64,000 bases of DNA from Aequorivita sp. H23M31 (GTDB lineage: Bacteria; Bacteroidota; Bacteroidia; Flavobacteriales; Flavobacteriaceae): contig NZ_CP034951.1 of NCBI RefSeq assembly GCF_004022485.1, forward strand, positions 1,364,001 to 1,428,000, read 5' to 3'. Shown in pieces: positions 19,334 through 26,753 of this stretch. The notes below the pieces were generated by a model that saw only the letters and a list, made by a program, of their open reading frames with translations, was not told the origin of the DNA and did not search any database. Each line of letters begins with the position of its first letter. Within the stretch, counting starts at the first letter, position 1. The position numbers and the translations under genes were made by a program.

Positions 19334-19400
19334 TTATCCTGTATTTATGAATTTCGTATTTTATTTATGTAATTAAAGAACCGGTTTTGTTTTTTTAATC

Positions 19401-20306
19401 TTAAAAATAGCCTTGTCTTTTTCTGTCCTCCATGGCTGTTTCAGAGCGCTTATCGTCAGTACGATTGCCTCTTTCGGTCATTCGCATGGCAGATACCTCC
19501 TCGGCCACCTTTTCGAGTGTGTCTGCGTCAGACTCAATACCCCCCGTGATTGTAATATCACCTAAAGTTCTAAAGCGAATTTGCTTAGTGTGGACCTCCT
19601 CATTTTCTTCAAGCTTCAAATGCTCTGAGACAGGTATCCAAGAATCATTACGCCACACCACTTCTCGCTTATGTGCAAGGTAAAGTGATGGAATTTGAAT
19701 ATTCTCTCTTTTAATATAGTTCCAAACATCCATTTCGGTCCAATTACTTATTGGAAAAGCTCTGAAGTGTTCACCTTCAAAATATTTTCCGTTCAAGAGA
19801 TTCCACAATTCAGGACGTTGGTTTTTTGGGTCCCATTGTCCAAAATCATCTCGGTGGGAAAAGAAACGCTCCTTCGCACGGGCTTTCTCTTCATCCCGTC
19901 TTCCTCCTCCAATGGCACAGTCAATTTTATTAACTTCTATAGCGTCTAAAAGAGTAGTTATCTGAAGAGCATTTCTAGTTGCGTTTTTTCCTCTTTCCTC
20001 CGCAACTCTTCCATTATCGATAGCTTCTTGAACCGAGCCTACGATTAATTGAGCCCCTAGCTCCTCAATTAAATCATCACGAAACTGGATTGTTTCGGGG
20101 AAATTATGTCCCGTATCTACGTGAAGTAAAGGAAAAGGAATTCTACAAGGATAGAACGCCTTTTTTGCCAAGTGGGTAACAAGAATAGAGTCTTTTCCAC
20201 CCGAAAACAAAATTACGGGATTTTGAAATTGGGCGTATACTTCACGAAGAATATATATAGCTTCCGATTCCAATTCATCTAAATAATTCAAATAGTACTT
20301 ATTCAT
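19401..20306 (-). CDS. cysD: Sulfate adenylyltransferase subunit 2
   Basis: 301 residues, standard CysD length. Catalytic subunit of ATP sulfurylase: sulfate plus ATP gives APS. The PP-loop FSGGKDSILV is at residues 34-43, followed by LHVDTGHNFPET, GGGRRDEEKARAKER and FPISNWTEMDVWNYI. The C-terminus MTERGNRTDDKRSE is typical. Its ATG overlaps the cysC stop by four bases, so cysC-cysD are coupled, and cysN follows. Confidence 0.97.
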   Translation of the reverse strand: MNKYYLNYLDELESEAIYILREVYAQFQNPVILFSGGKDSILVTHLAKKAFYPCRIPFPLLHVDTGHNFPETIQFRDDLIEELGAQLIVGSVQEAIDNGRVAEERGKNATRNALQITTLLDAIEVNKIDCAIGGGRRDEEKARAKERFFSHRDDFGQWDPKNQRPELWNLLNGKYFEGEHFRAFPISNWTEMDVWNYIKRENIQIPSLYLAHKREVVWRNDSWIPVSEHLKLEENEEVHTKQIRFRTLGDITITGGIESDADTLEKVAEEVSAMRMTERGNRTDDKRSETAMEDRKRQGYF

Positions 20307-20899
20307 AGCAATTCTATTTTTCCTAAAAGTTGTTTTAAAATAATATCAACAATGCTCTCTACATTTAATTTTGTGGTGTCAATTTCGATGTCAGGGGCCA
20401 AAGGTACTTCATAAGGGGCATTAATTCCAGTGAAGTTTTGAATTTCTCCCTTTCTGGCCTTTTTATACAAACCTTTCACGTCGCGTCGCTCACATTCTTC
20501 TATTGGAGTATTGACGAACACCTCAATATAGTTAGCATCCCCAACAATTCTTTTTACATTTTCACGATCTTCTATGTAGGGTGAAACGAAAGAGGCCAAT
20601 ACAACTAATCCAGCATCAATCAGCAGATTGGCAATCTCGGCTATCCGGCGGATATTTTCCGTTCGATCTTCGGCCGAAAAGGATAGATTGGAGTTAATTC
20701 CTTTTCTTATATTATCGCCATCCAATAAGTAGGTATGGATACCTTTGTTAAAAAGTGCCTGCTCAACCGCATTTGCAATTGTCGATTTTCCCGATCCAGA
20801 AAGACCAGTAAACCAAATCAAAAAAGGTCGATGTTTATTCAAGACGCTTCGATCTTCTTTTTTGATATTAAAATTATGCACAAAAATATTCTTCTCCAT
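20303..20899 (-). CDS. cysC: Adenylyl-sulfate kinase
   Basis: 198 residues, standard length. It phosphorylates APS to PAPS, the donor used by the sulfotransferases at 2331-3253 and 5888-6712. Walker A is GLSGSGKST (residues 32-40); LDGDNIRKGINSNLSFS, ASFVSPYIEDRENVK, FVNTPIEECERRDVKGLYKK and FTGINAPYEVP are all present. It is the first gene of cysC-cysD-cysN and is preceded by three ~87-bp tandem repeats in its leader (20957-21200). A stand-alone APS kinase is needed for PAPS whether for reduction or sulfation. Confidence 0.97.
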   Translation of the reverse strand: MEKNIFVHNFNIKKEDRSVLNKHRPFLIWFTGLSGSGKSTIANAVEQALFNKGIHTYLLDGDNIRKGINSNLSFSAEDRTENIRRIAEIANLLIDAGLVVLASFVSPYIEDRENVKRIVGDANYIEVFVNTPIEECERRDVKGLYKKARKGEIQNFTGINAPYEVPLAPDIEIDTTKLNVESIVDIILKQLLGKIELL

Positions 20900-20956
20900 G
20901 TTTTTTATTGATTCCTTAATGTTTTACCTCATTCAATAGTTTATTTTCTTTGTTTA

Positions 20957-21200
20957 CCCCGTCTAAAGGAAGCTTGGATACCTCGATAAAATAACAACAC
21001 GTTTCGTCATTCTACCCCTTTTTGAGCTCGAATCGCAAATATCCCCGCGTCCTAAAGGAAGCTGGAATATGTCTTTAAAATGAAATGACGTTTTTTCATT
21101 CTCCTTTTTTAAAATTCTAGTTCCAGATTTCCCCGCCCTAAAGAGAGCTTGGAAACGTCTGTAAAATTACTTCATCTTTCTTCATTCTCCCTATTCATAT
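20957..21200. repeat. Three degenerate ~87-bp tandem repeats in the cysC leader
   Basis: Units begin with CCCCG at 20957, 21043 and 21131, so the period is 86-88 bp. Each unit reads, on the plus strand, CCCCG, then TCTAAAGGAAGCTTGG-like sequence, a TAAAAT stretch, a CGTTTTTTCATTCT-like stretch and a T-rich end. Copies differ at many positions. On the minus strand they lie 58-300 bases upstream of the cysC ATG and 7 bases beyond the DUF2061 gene stop. This fills the 307-bp gap and could be a promoter or leader array; no gene is present. Confidence 0.8.
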
Positions 21201-21206
21201 TTTTTA

Positions 21207-21623
21207 TCAATCCTTTAATCCGTAATTAACTTTGTACCAGGCTCTTTCGTGGAAGTAGTAAAGTATGGTTTTCGTCAGGAGTTCAAACATTCCAATTTTT
21301 AGACCTGCAAATGGATTGCCAGTTATAAACCAAGCCAGCATCATAGTATCCAAGGTTCCTACTCCTCTCCACGTTAAGGCTTTGACTATGTGCCTTATTC
21401 TACTCTCCCTTATAATACCTGCCTTAGACAGGTTAATTTTAAACCAAACCCGCTCGTGCAGGTAATACAAAATCATTTTAGTGGTTACCTCCGCCAATCC
21501 AATTTTTAGCCCAGTCCAAGGATTGCCCGTAATAAACCAAGATACCAGGATAGTATCAATGGTGCCAACGAGCCTCCAAGTGATGGTTTTTGCAATGTGT
21601 CTTTTACGCGATCTACCTAGCAT
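21207..21623 (-). CDS. Tandem DUF2061 membrane protein
   Basis: 138 residues made of two copies of the same ~55-residue unit. Unit 1 (about 7-62) has RHIAKTITWRLVGTIDTILV, then WFITGNPWTGLKIGL and ILYYLHERVWFKI. Unit 2 (about 77-132) has RHIVKALTWRGVGTLDTMML, then WFITGNPFAGLKIGM and ILYYFHERAWYKV. Each unit should cross the membrane as a short helical hairpin. DUF2061 has no assigned function. Here it is upstream of cysC-cysD-cysN on the same strand and cysQ is nearby, so a role in sulfate handling is possible by association. The two units look like an ancient internal duplication. Confidence 0.85.
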   Translation of the reverse strand: MLGRSRKRHIAKTITWRLVGTIDTILVSWFITGNPWTGLKIGLAEVTTKMILYYLHERVWFKINLSKAGIIRESRIRHIVKALTWRGVGTLDTMMLAWFITGNPFAGLKIGMFELLTKTILYYFHERAWYKVNYGLKD

Positions 21624-21690
21624 TTGTTTCGTACTAAAAATAATTATTTAAAAATTTTGCCTGTTTTCAACTAAACTATAGTTTAAAATT

Positions 21691-21907
21691 CAATCCTGTC
21701 CTAAATAAATTTTGTGGTCCATTTGAAAAATTTTTAATTTTTTTCGACCTCTTTTCTTTTTTGCATCGCCCAAAATCCTTCAACTCCGCTCAGGACAGGC
21801 TTCAACTAAAAAGTCTAGCCTGACGAAACTTTATCTAAATTTATCATTAGGCAGCTAAAATTTAGGAACTCGCATTGATATTTTTTGTAAAATATAAAAA
21901 TTTATAA
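21691..21907 (-). repeat. Copy 1 of a ~215-bp dispersed repeat (inverted relative to 63011-63224)
   Basis: On the minus strand this reads nearly the same as the plus strand at 63011-63224, including AATATCAATGCGAGTTCC, TTTAGCTGCC, GTTTCGTCAGGCTAG, GTTGAAGCCTGTCCTGAG and GCAAAAAAGAAAAGAGGTCG. Differences are scattered substitutions and a few 1-3 base indels. It ends 67 bases before the DUF2061 gene start. Reading frames are interrupted, so it is not coding. The rest of the 495-bp gap (21908-22118) is AT-rich with nothing recognised. Confidence 0.9.
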
Positions 21908-22118
21908 TGCTCAAACAGCCTAAAATTTTTAACGCTGCTCTCATTTCAAACCTGACCGTTCCGCAGGCGGGTTTTACGATAAATTTTCGATAGGCCGATT
22001 TGACATTTAATTTTCAAACCCCTAAAACATTAAACCTCCAGTAATATTAACAAAATGACGTGTTTTGCAGAGATTAAGTAAAACCGTTTAGGACGCTATT
22101 GTTTAAAATTATAAAAAT

Positions 22119-23120
22119 TCATTTTCTCAAATTCATCCAATACCATTTTATCGCTTCTTCAATTCCCGAGTCAATTGTATGGGTAGGAGCATAATTTAAA
22201 AGTTGCTCCGCCTTTTCGATCGAGGCCAAAGAATGCGGAATATCTCCTTTTCTATTAGGCCCATGAATAACCTCTACTTCCCTGATTTTTTCATCAAATG
22301 CACTTAAGTGCTTTTTTAATAAACTGGTTAACTGAACAAGAGTAGTTCTATCCCCTACGGCTGTATTGTAAATTTGATTAAGGGCATATTCGTTCTTAGT
22401 TGTAATTGCCAATAAATTCATCTGCACTACATTATCGATATAGGTAAAATCTCTAGAATAGCTACCATCTCCATTTATTACGGGACTCTCATGGGCCATA
22501 AATTGCTTTACGAAAAGTGGAATAACGGCTGCGTATGCGCCGTTCGGATCTTGACGTCTTCCAAAAACATTGAAATATCTTAACCCAATGGAATCCAGGC
22601 AATAAGTAGTATGAAAAATATCCGCATATAGTTCATTTACGTATTTTGTAATAGCATAGGGACTTAATGGTTTCCCTATTTTATCCTCGACCTTTGGCAA
22701 GGATTCCGAATCGCCATAAGTTGAGCTGCTGGCTGCATAAATAAAACGCTTAATCCCTGAATCCCGAGCAGCGACCAGCATATTCAAGAAACCACCTACG
22801 TTTACTTCATTTGAGGTAATTGGATCATTAATTGAGCGCGGGACAGAGCCTAAGGCTGCCTGATGTAAAACAAAATCTTGGTTCCGGCAAGCAGTTTGGC
22901 AAGTCTTTAGATCGCGGATATCGCCTTCAATTAATTGAAAGTTTTTATTGGATAAAAAAGGTGCTATATTGTATCTATGGCCAGTTGCAAAATTGTCAAG
23001 ACAAGTGACGTTGGCCTCGAGTTGTAATAACGCTTCACAAAGGTTGGAACCAATAAATCCGGCTCCGCCCGTTATCAGAATTTTTTTATCTCTTAATTCA
23101 CTAAAATTTCCTAAATCCAT
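22119..23120 (-). CDS. NAD-dependent epimerase, TviC/WbpP type (UDP-HexNAc(A) 4-epimerase)
   Basis: 333 residues, extended SDR fold. NAD motif ITGGAGFIGSNLCEALLQ; LDNFATGHRYNI, ALGSVPRSINDPI and the catalytic Ser/Tyr-x3-Lys in YAASSSTYGDS and SPYAITKYVNE are characteristic of the TviC/WbpP group, which epimerises UDP-GlcNAc or UDP-GlcNAcA at C4. RRQDPNGAYAAVIPLF is also a group signature. It follows the nucleotide-sugar dehydrogenase by 45 bases, the same pairing as in Vi antigen and Pseudomonas O6 clusters. The product would be UDP-GalNAcA. Confidence 0.9.
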   Translation of the reverse strand: MDLGNFSELRDKKILITGGAGFIGSNLCEALLQLEANVTCLDNFATGHRYNIAPFLSNKNFQLIEGDIRDLKTCQTACRNQDFVLHQAALGSVPRSINDPITSNEVNVGGFLNMLVAARDSGIKRFIYAASSSTYGDSESLPKVEDKIGKPLSPYAITKYVNELYADIFHTTYCLDSIGLRYFNVFGRRQDPNGAYAAVIPLFVKQFMAHESPVINGDGSYSRDFTYIDNVVQMNLLAITTKNEYALNQIYNTAVGDRTTLVQLTSLLKKHLSAFDEKIREVEVIHGPNRKGDIPHSLASIEKAEQLLNYAPTHTIDSGIEEAIKWYWMNLRK

Positions 23121-23165
23121 TATTTAATAAATATCACCTAAACGAAAAAGACTACGCAACTCAAA

Positions 23166-24542
23166 TCAAAGTCTTCCATCGGCATTCTCCAAAACTCCTT
23201 TTACATCATAGACCATTGTCAAATTATTTTTCAACGGTTCTAAATCCAATTCCAGAAACTCCCTGTGGGCCACGCCCAATACAATACCATCAAACTTACT
23301 TTTCGGTATATCATTTGTACATTCAATCTTATATTCATGCATCACCTCTTGAGGATTTGCCCAAGGATCATAAGTACTTACTTTAACGCCGTAGTCTTCC
23401 AAAGCAGAAATTACATCTACTATTTTCGTGTTGCGAACATCTGGACAATTTTCTTTAAAGGTTATACCAAGCATTAGCACTTCCGCACCGTTAATGGAAA
23501 TCCCTTTTTTGATCATACACTTTATTACTTGGGAGGCTACATATTCCCCCATCGAATCATTTAAACGCCTTCCGGCTAAGATAATTTCAGGATGATAACC
23601 GCACTCTTGTGCCTTTTGTGCCAAATAATAAGGATCTACCCCAATACAATGCCCGCCAACGAGTCCAGGTTTAAAAGGCAAAAAATTCCATTTGGTTCCC
23701 GCTGCCTCCAAAACATCCCGCGTATCTATCCCCATTAAATTAAAAATCTTTGCCAATTCATTGACAAAAGCTATATTAATATCCCGTTGTGAATTCTCAA
23801 TAACCTTAGCAGCTTCCGCAACTTTAATAGTCGGGGCCATGTAAGTACCGGCAGAAATCACTGAAGAATAGATTTGATTAATCTTTTTTGCTGCTTCAGG
23901 AGTAGAACCGGCAGTAATCTTAAGAATCTTATCTACCGTATGCTCCTTATCTCCAGGATTGATGCGTTCCGGAGAATATCCAACAAAAAAATCTTCATTA
24001 AAACGAAGATTACTCAATCTTTCCAAAACGGGAACACATTCGTCCTCTGTTACACCCGGATAAACTGTGGATTCGTAAATAACGGTATCCCCCTTTTTTA
24101 AAACGCGTCCTACGGTTTCACTCGCAGAATATAGGGGAGTCAATATAGGTCGTCTGTTTTTGTCGACAGGTGTTGGTACGGTTACAATAAAGTAATTGCA
24201 TTCCTGTATATCCATTACATCTGAAGTACAAAACAGACCAGTTTTTAAATCGCAAGAGTCTTCTCCTTTTGAAGGGGACCCAGTTACAGGCCCTAACGGA
24301 TTGGATTGCAATAAAACACGTTGCAGCACTTCATCTGACACCTCCTTAGTATCGTCCTGACCTTTTTGTAGTGCCTCCACCCTGCTCCGGTTAATATCGA
24401 AGCCCACCACTGGGTATTTGGTAGCAAAAAGTCTTGCTAAAGGAAGGCCCACATAACCCAACCCTATAATCGCAATTTTAACTTCAGAATTTACGCCATT
24501 ATCGCTTATGCTATCTGATGTTATTGAATTTGTATTTTTCAT
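23166..24542 (-). CDS. Nucleotide-sugar dehydrogenase, TviB/WbpO type, with an in-frame insert
   Basis: 458 residues against about 420-435 for the family. It oxidises UDP-GlcNAc or UDP-GalNAc at C6 to the uronic acid. Rossmann motif IIGLGYVGLPLARLFA at residues 25-40, VTVPTPVDKNRRP, YSPERINPGDKEH, and the catalytic cysteine in GGHCIGVDPYYLA. The extra length comes from an N-terminal extension of about 20 residues (MKNTNSITSDSISDNGVN) and an insert at residues 76-100 that contains GPVTGSPSKGEDS, a repeat-like peptide between EVSDEVL and FCTSDVMDI. The latter positions are contiguous in relatives. The insert falls before the second strand region of the first domain and need not abolish activity. 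It is paired with the downstream 4-epimerase. Confidence 0.9.
   Translation of the reverse strand: MKNTNSITSDSISDNGVNSEVKIAIIGLGYVGLPLARLFATKYPVVGFDINRSRVEALQKGQDDTKEVSDEVLQRVLLQSNPLGPVTGSPSKGEDSCDLKTGLFCTSDVMDIQECNYFIVTVPTPVDKNRRPILTPLYSASETVGRVLKKGDTVIYESTVYPGVTEDECVPVLERLSNLRFNEDFFVGYSPERINPGDKEHTVDKILKITAGSTPEAAKKINQIYSSVISAGTYMAPTIKVAEAAKVIENSQRDINIAFVNELAKIFNLMGIDTRDVLEAAGTKWNFLPFKPGLVGGHCIGVDPYYLAQKAQECGYHPEIILAGRRLNDSMGEYVASQVIKCMIKKGISINGAEVLMLGITFKENCPDVRNTKIVDVISALEDYGVKVSTYDPWANPQEVMHEYKIECTNDIPKSKFDGIVLGVAHREFLELDLEPLKNNLTMVYDVKGVLENADGRL
24243..24308 (-). repeat. In-frame repeat-like insertion inside the dehydrogenase gene
   Basis: This segment codes for NPLGPVTGSPSKGEDSCDLK. 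The core TCCCCTTCAAAAGGAGAAG is a short near-palindrome (CCCCTTC...GGAG) of the kind dispersed between genes in flavobacteria. It keeps the frame open. Boundaries are estimated from where the family pattern stops and resumes. Confidence 0.55.
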
Positions 24543-24758
24543 TCTATTATGTTGGTTCTATATACTTATTATACATCCCATTTTATCAGAAAACTTTTTC
24601 AAAGACGCAAATTTAAACTAAATAAGTCCAATTGTTTTATCGAACAAATCCCAAAAATAATTCATTAATTTTCTCTAATAGAATCTGCTTTTATCAGGTG
24701 TAATTATACTTCTAAAACAATACTCCATTATGAATTAATGGGATCAATGAGATATTAT

Positions 24759-25559
24759 TTAAGCTGAATGCACTAGGCTTCCAACCATAAAATAGTTATT
24801 CAATAAATTCCGCTTGTTATATCTCATAGGTTCACCCGTAGTTTGATCAATCACTTCTACTCCCGCGGCATTGCATATAGCCTGACCTGCAGCAGTATCC
24901 CATTCCATGGTTGGAGCAAAACGGGGATAGATATCTGCAAGACCCTCCGCAACCATACAGAATTTCAAAGAACTTCCCATGGAGACGATTTCTACTTTAT
25001 TATTTTTCTCAATATTTGAAATGAATTTCTGTGTGTCCTCATTTAAATGAGATCGACTGCCTACTACTCTTACCAGATCTTGGCTAGATTTTGGATTAAT
25101 TTCAATTGCTTTCTCTAAGATATCCTCAAGGGAGGTAATCTCATCAGCTAGAACTATTTTTCTAGAACTTTGAGTATCTGCAGTAAAATAAAGGGTTTTT
25201 GATACGGGAACGTAGATTACTCCGAGGATCGGAATACCATTTTCAACAAGCGCAATGTTTACGGTAAATTCGCCATTTCGTTTAATAAATTCTTTGGTTC
25301 CATCTAAAGGATCCACGATCCAGCATATACTCCAATCCTTCCTTTCGGAATATGACAACTGCCTGTTTTCTTCGCTTATAATTGGAAGATTGGTTTTCTT
25401 GAGGAAAGAATTTATGACGTCGTTGGCTCTTTTATCGGCAAGAGTGAGGGGGGAATCATCTCCCTTAATTTCCACATTAAAATCTGTTTCGTAAACTTCT
25501 AATATTTCCTTTCCTGCATCCAAAGCTGCCTCAATGGCAACTGATAAATTTGATTTCAT
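24759..25559 (-). CDS. cysQ: 3'(2'),5'-bisphosphate nucleotidase
   Basis: 266 residues, inositol-monophosphatase superfamily. It hydrolyses PAP (left when sulfotransferases or PAPS reductase use PAPS) to AMP. Metal-binding motifs are present: ISEE within LPIISEENRQ, the WIVDPLDGTKEF block, and WDTAAGQAICNAAG near the C-terminus. The VDPLDGTKEF block is the CysQ form. It lies upstream of the dehydrogenase/epimerase pair and the DUF2061-cysCDN genes on the same strand, so it likely belongs to a sulfate set into which sugar genes were inserted. PAP build-up inhibits sulfotransferases, so its presence supports real sulfation flux. Confidence 0.94.
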   Translation of the reverse strand: MKSNLSVAIEAALDAGKEILEVYETDFNVEIKGDDSPLTLADKRANDVINSFLKKTNLPIISEENRQLSYSERKDWSICWIVDPLDGTKEFIKRNGEFTVNIALVENGIPILGVIYVPVSKTLYFTADTQSSRKIVLADEITSLEDILEKAIEINPKSSQDLVRVVGSRSHLNEDTQKFISNIEKNNKVEIVSMGSSLKFCMVAEGLADIYPRFAPTMEWDTAAGQAICNAAGVEVIDQTTGEPMRYNKRNLLNNYFMVGSLVHSA

Positions 25560-25978
25560 TAATTGGTTGGTTTTTAAGAATAAGATGAAAGAACTTTAAT
25601 AAATAACCTCTTTTCATAAAAGCTGAAAATCTGACGATCTACAACTTGTTAATATTTCAGGGGGCAAATATAGATAACGGAAAGCATAAATCTAAAGAAT
25701 TCCGAGATTTAATTAACGGAACAAGAGAGGTGAATGTCATTGAGGAGTTTCCTAAGCTTAGATTATTTCCCTTTGTCTAACCTAATTTCTCTGAATTTCT
25801 ACAAAATACAAACCAGCAACAGATCCCTCAAAGGAGAGCATCTGATTCTGGTTTGCATTATAAACTCTCGGGATTGAAAATATGAAGTATGTCCAAAATA
25901 AAATGTGAAGAAAAAACCCGTGCTGAAATGAGTAGGAAGGAACCCCTAAGGATACATTTCAATTGAGATTTAATCCAA
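25560..25978. other. Intergenic region with one hairpin (25809-25855)
   Basis: 419 bp between the thioredoxin-like gene and cysQ, both minus strand. The only structure seen is an interrupted inverted repeat at 25809-25855: CAAACCAG and CAGAT pair with ATCTG and CTGGTTTG. It could end the upstream transcript, although no T-run follows it. The remainder presumably holds the cysQ promoter. No gene was seen. Confidence 0.5.
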
Positions 25979-26575
25979 CTAAATTGTAACTCCCAAGGTT
26001 TCTAAAATATCATTGACTATAGAAATACCTTTATCGTTATTGTACCAAACCTGAAGCATCTCTTTAAAGGCATCATCAATTTGTCCATGTTCGGTTTTAT
26101 AATCGCTTACCAACTTTGTGGCGGCTTTAGAACGTGGACCAAAAGTTTGCAGCACATTCATATTCCCATCTACCATAATAACCATGGGAATGGATTGGGA
26201 GCCATTGGTTAAAAACTGATTCATCAGCTCCGGATTTTCATCCCTAAGTACAATTTTTAATTCTATTTTTTCCGAGAGCTCCGCAATCCTATTTAGGAAA
26301 GGAAGGGTCTGGGCGGCATCGCCGCACCAGGGTTCGCTAATAACCAACCAAGTTTGCTTAGTTGTGATATTTTTGAAATCCACCACATTTTCCTCGGGGA
26401 TTTGAGCTGTTTTATCCAATCTTTTAGTTCGTGAAAAGTTCAATTTCGTATAATCAATCTTTTCTTGCGTTTGTTCCCCTGTGGTTCTACCCTCTTCGGC
26501 CAATTGTTTAAACAACAGATTGTATTGGCTGTAATCCATTGCTTTTTTAATCGATTTCTCTATCAAATTTTTCAT
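25979..26575 (-). CDS. Thioredoxin-fold protein with WCGDA motif
   Basis: 198 residues from the ATG at 26575 (MKNLIEKSIKKAMDYSQYN); an upstream in-frame ATG at 26635 would add 20 residues unlike the family. A helical N-terminal part of about 75 residues precedes a thioredoxin fold. The active-site position is EPWCGDAAQTLPF, which has only one cysteine, so it is not a classical CxxC disulfide oxidoreductase. SIPMVIMVDGNMNVL holds the cis-proline. Proteins of this type are common in Bacteroidota and lack a proven function; peroxide or thiol chemistry is possible. It is cytoplasmic with no signal peptide. Confidence 0.8.
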   Translation of the reverse strand: MKNLIEKSIKKAMDYSQYNLLFKQLAEEGRTTGEQTQEKIDYTKLNFSRTKRLDKTAQIPEENVVDFKNITTKQTWLVISEPWCGDAAQTLPFLNRIAELSEKIELKIVLRDENPELMNQFLTNGSQSIPMVIMVDGNMNVLQTFGPRSKAATKLVSDYKTEHGQIDDAFKEMLQVWYNNDKGISIVNDILETLGVTI

Positions 26576-26753
26576 ACTTTTTCTTTTATGTATTATATAT
26601 AATGTCGTTGGTCCAAAATTTTGTGGAGATATCAAAGGTCGTATAAAGAAACCTCTCGGCTATAAAGTTTATTTTTGTCCTTCATTTTTGACTTAGATTA
26701 AAACCATATAGAATTTTAGATAAAAAAATAAACCTTAAAAATTTTATCCGCTT

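Noticed and set aside
20957..21200. Possible CRISPR array
   Set aside because: Units are ~87 bp with gradual divergence across their whole length, there is no short fixed repeat with unique spacers, and no cas genes are nearby.
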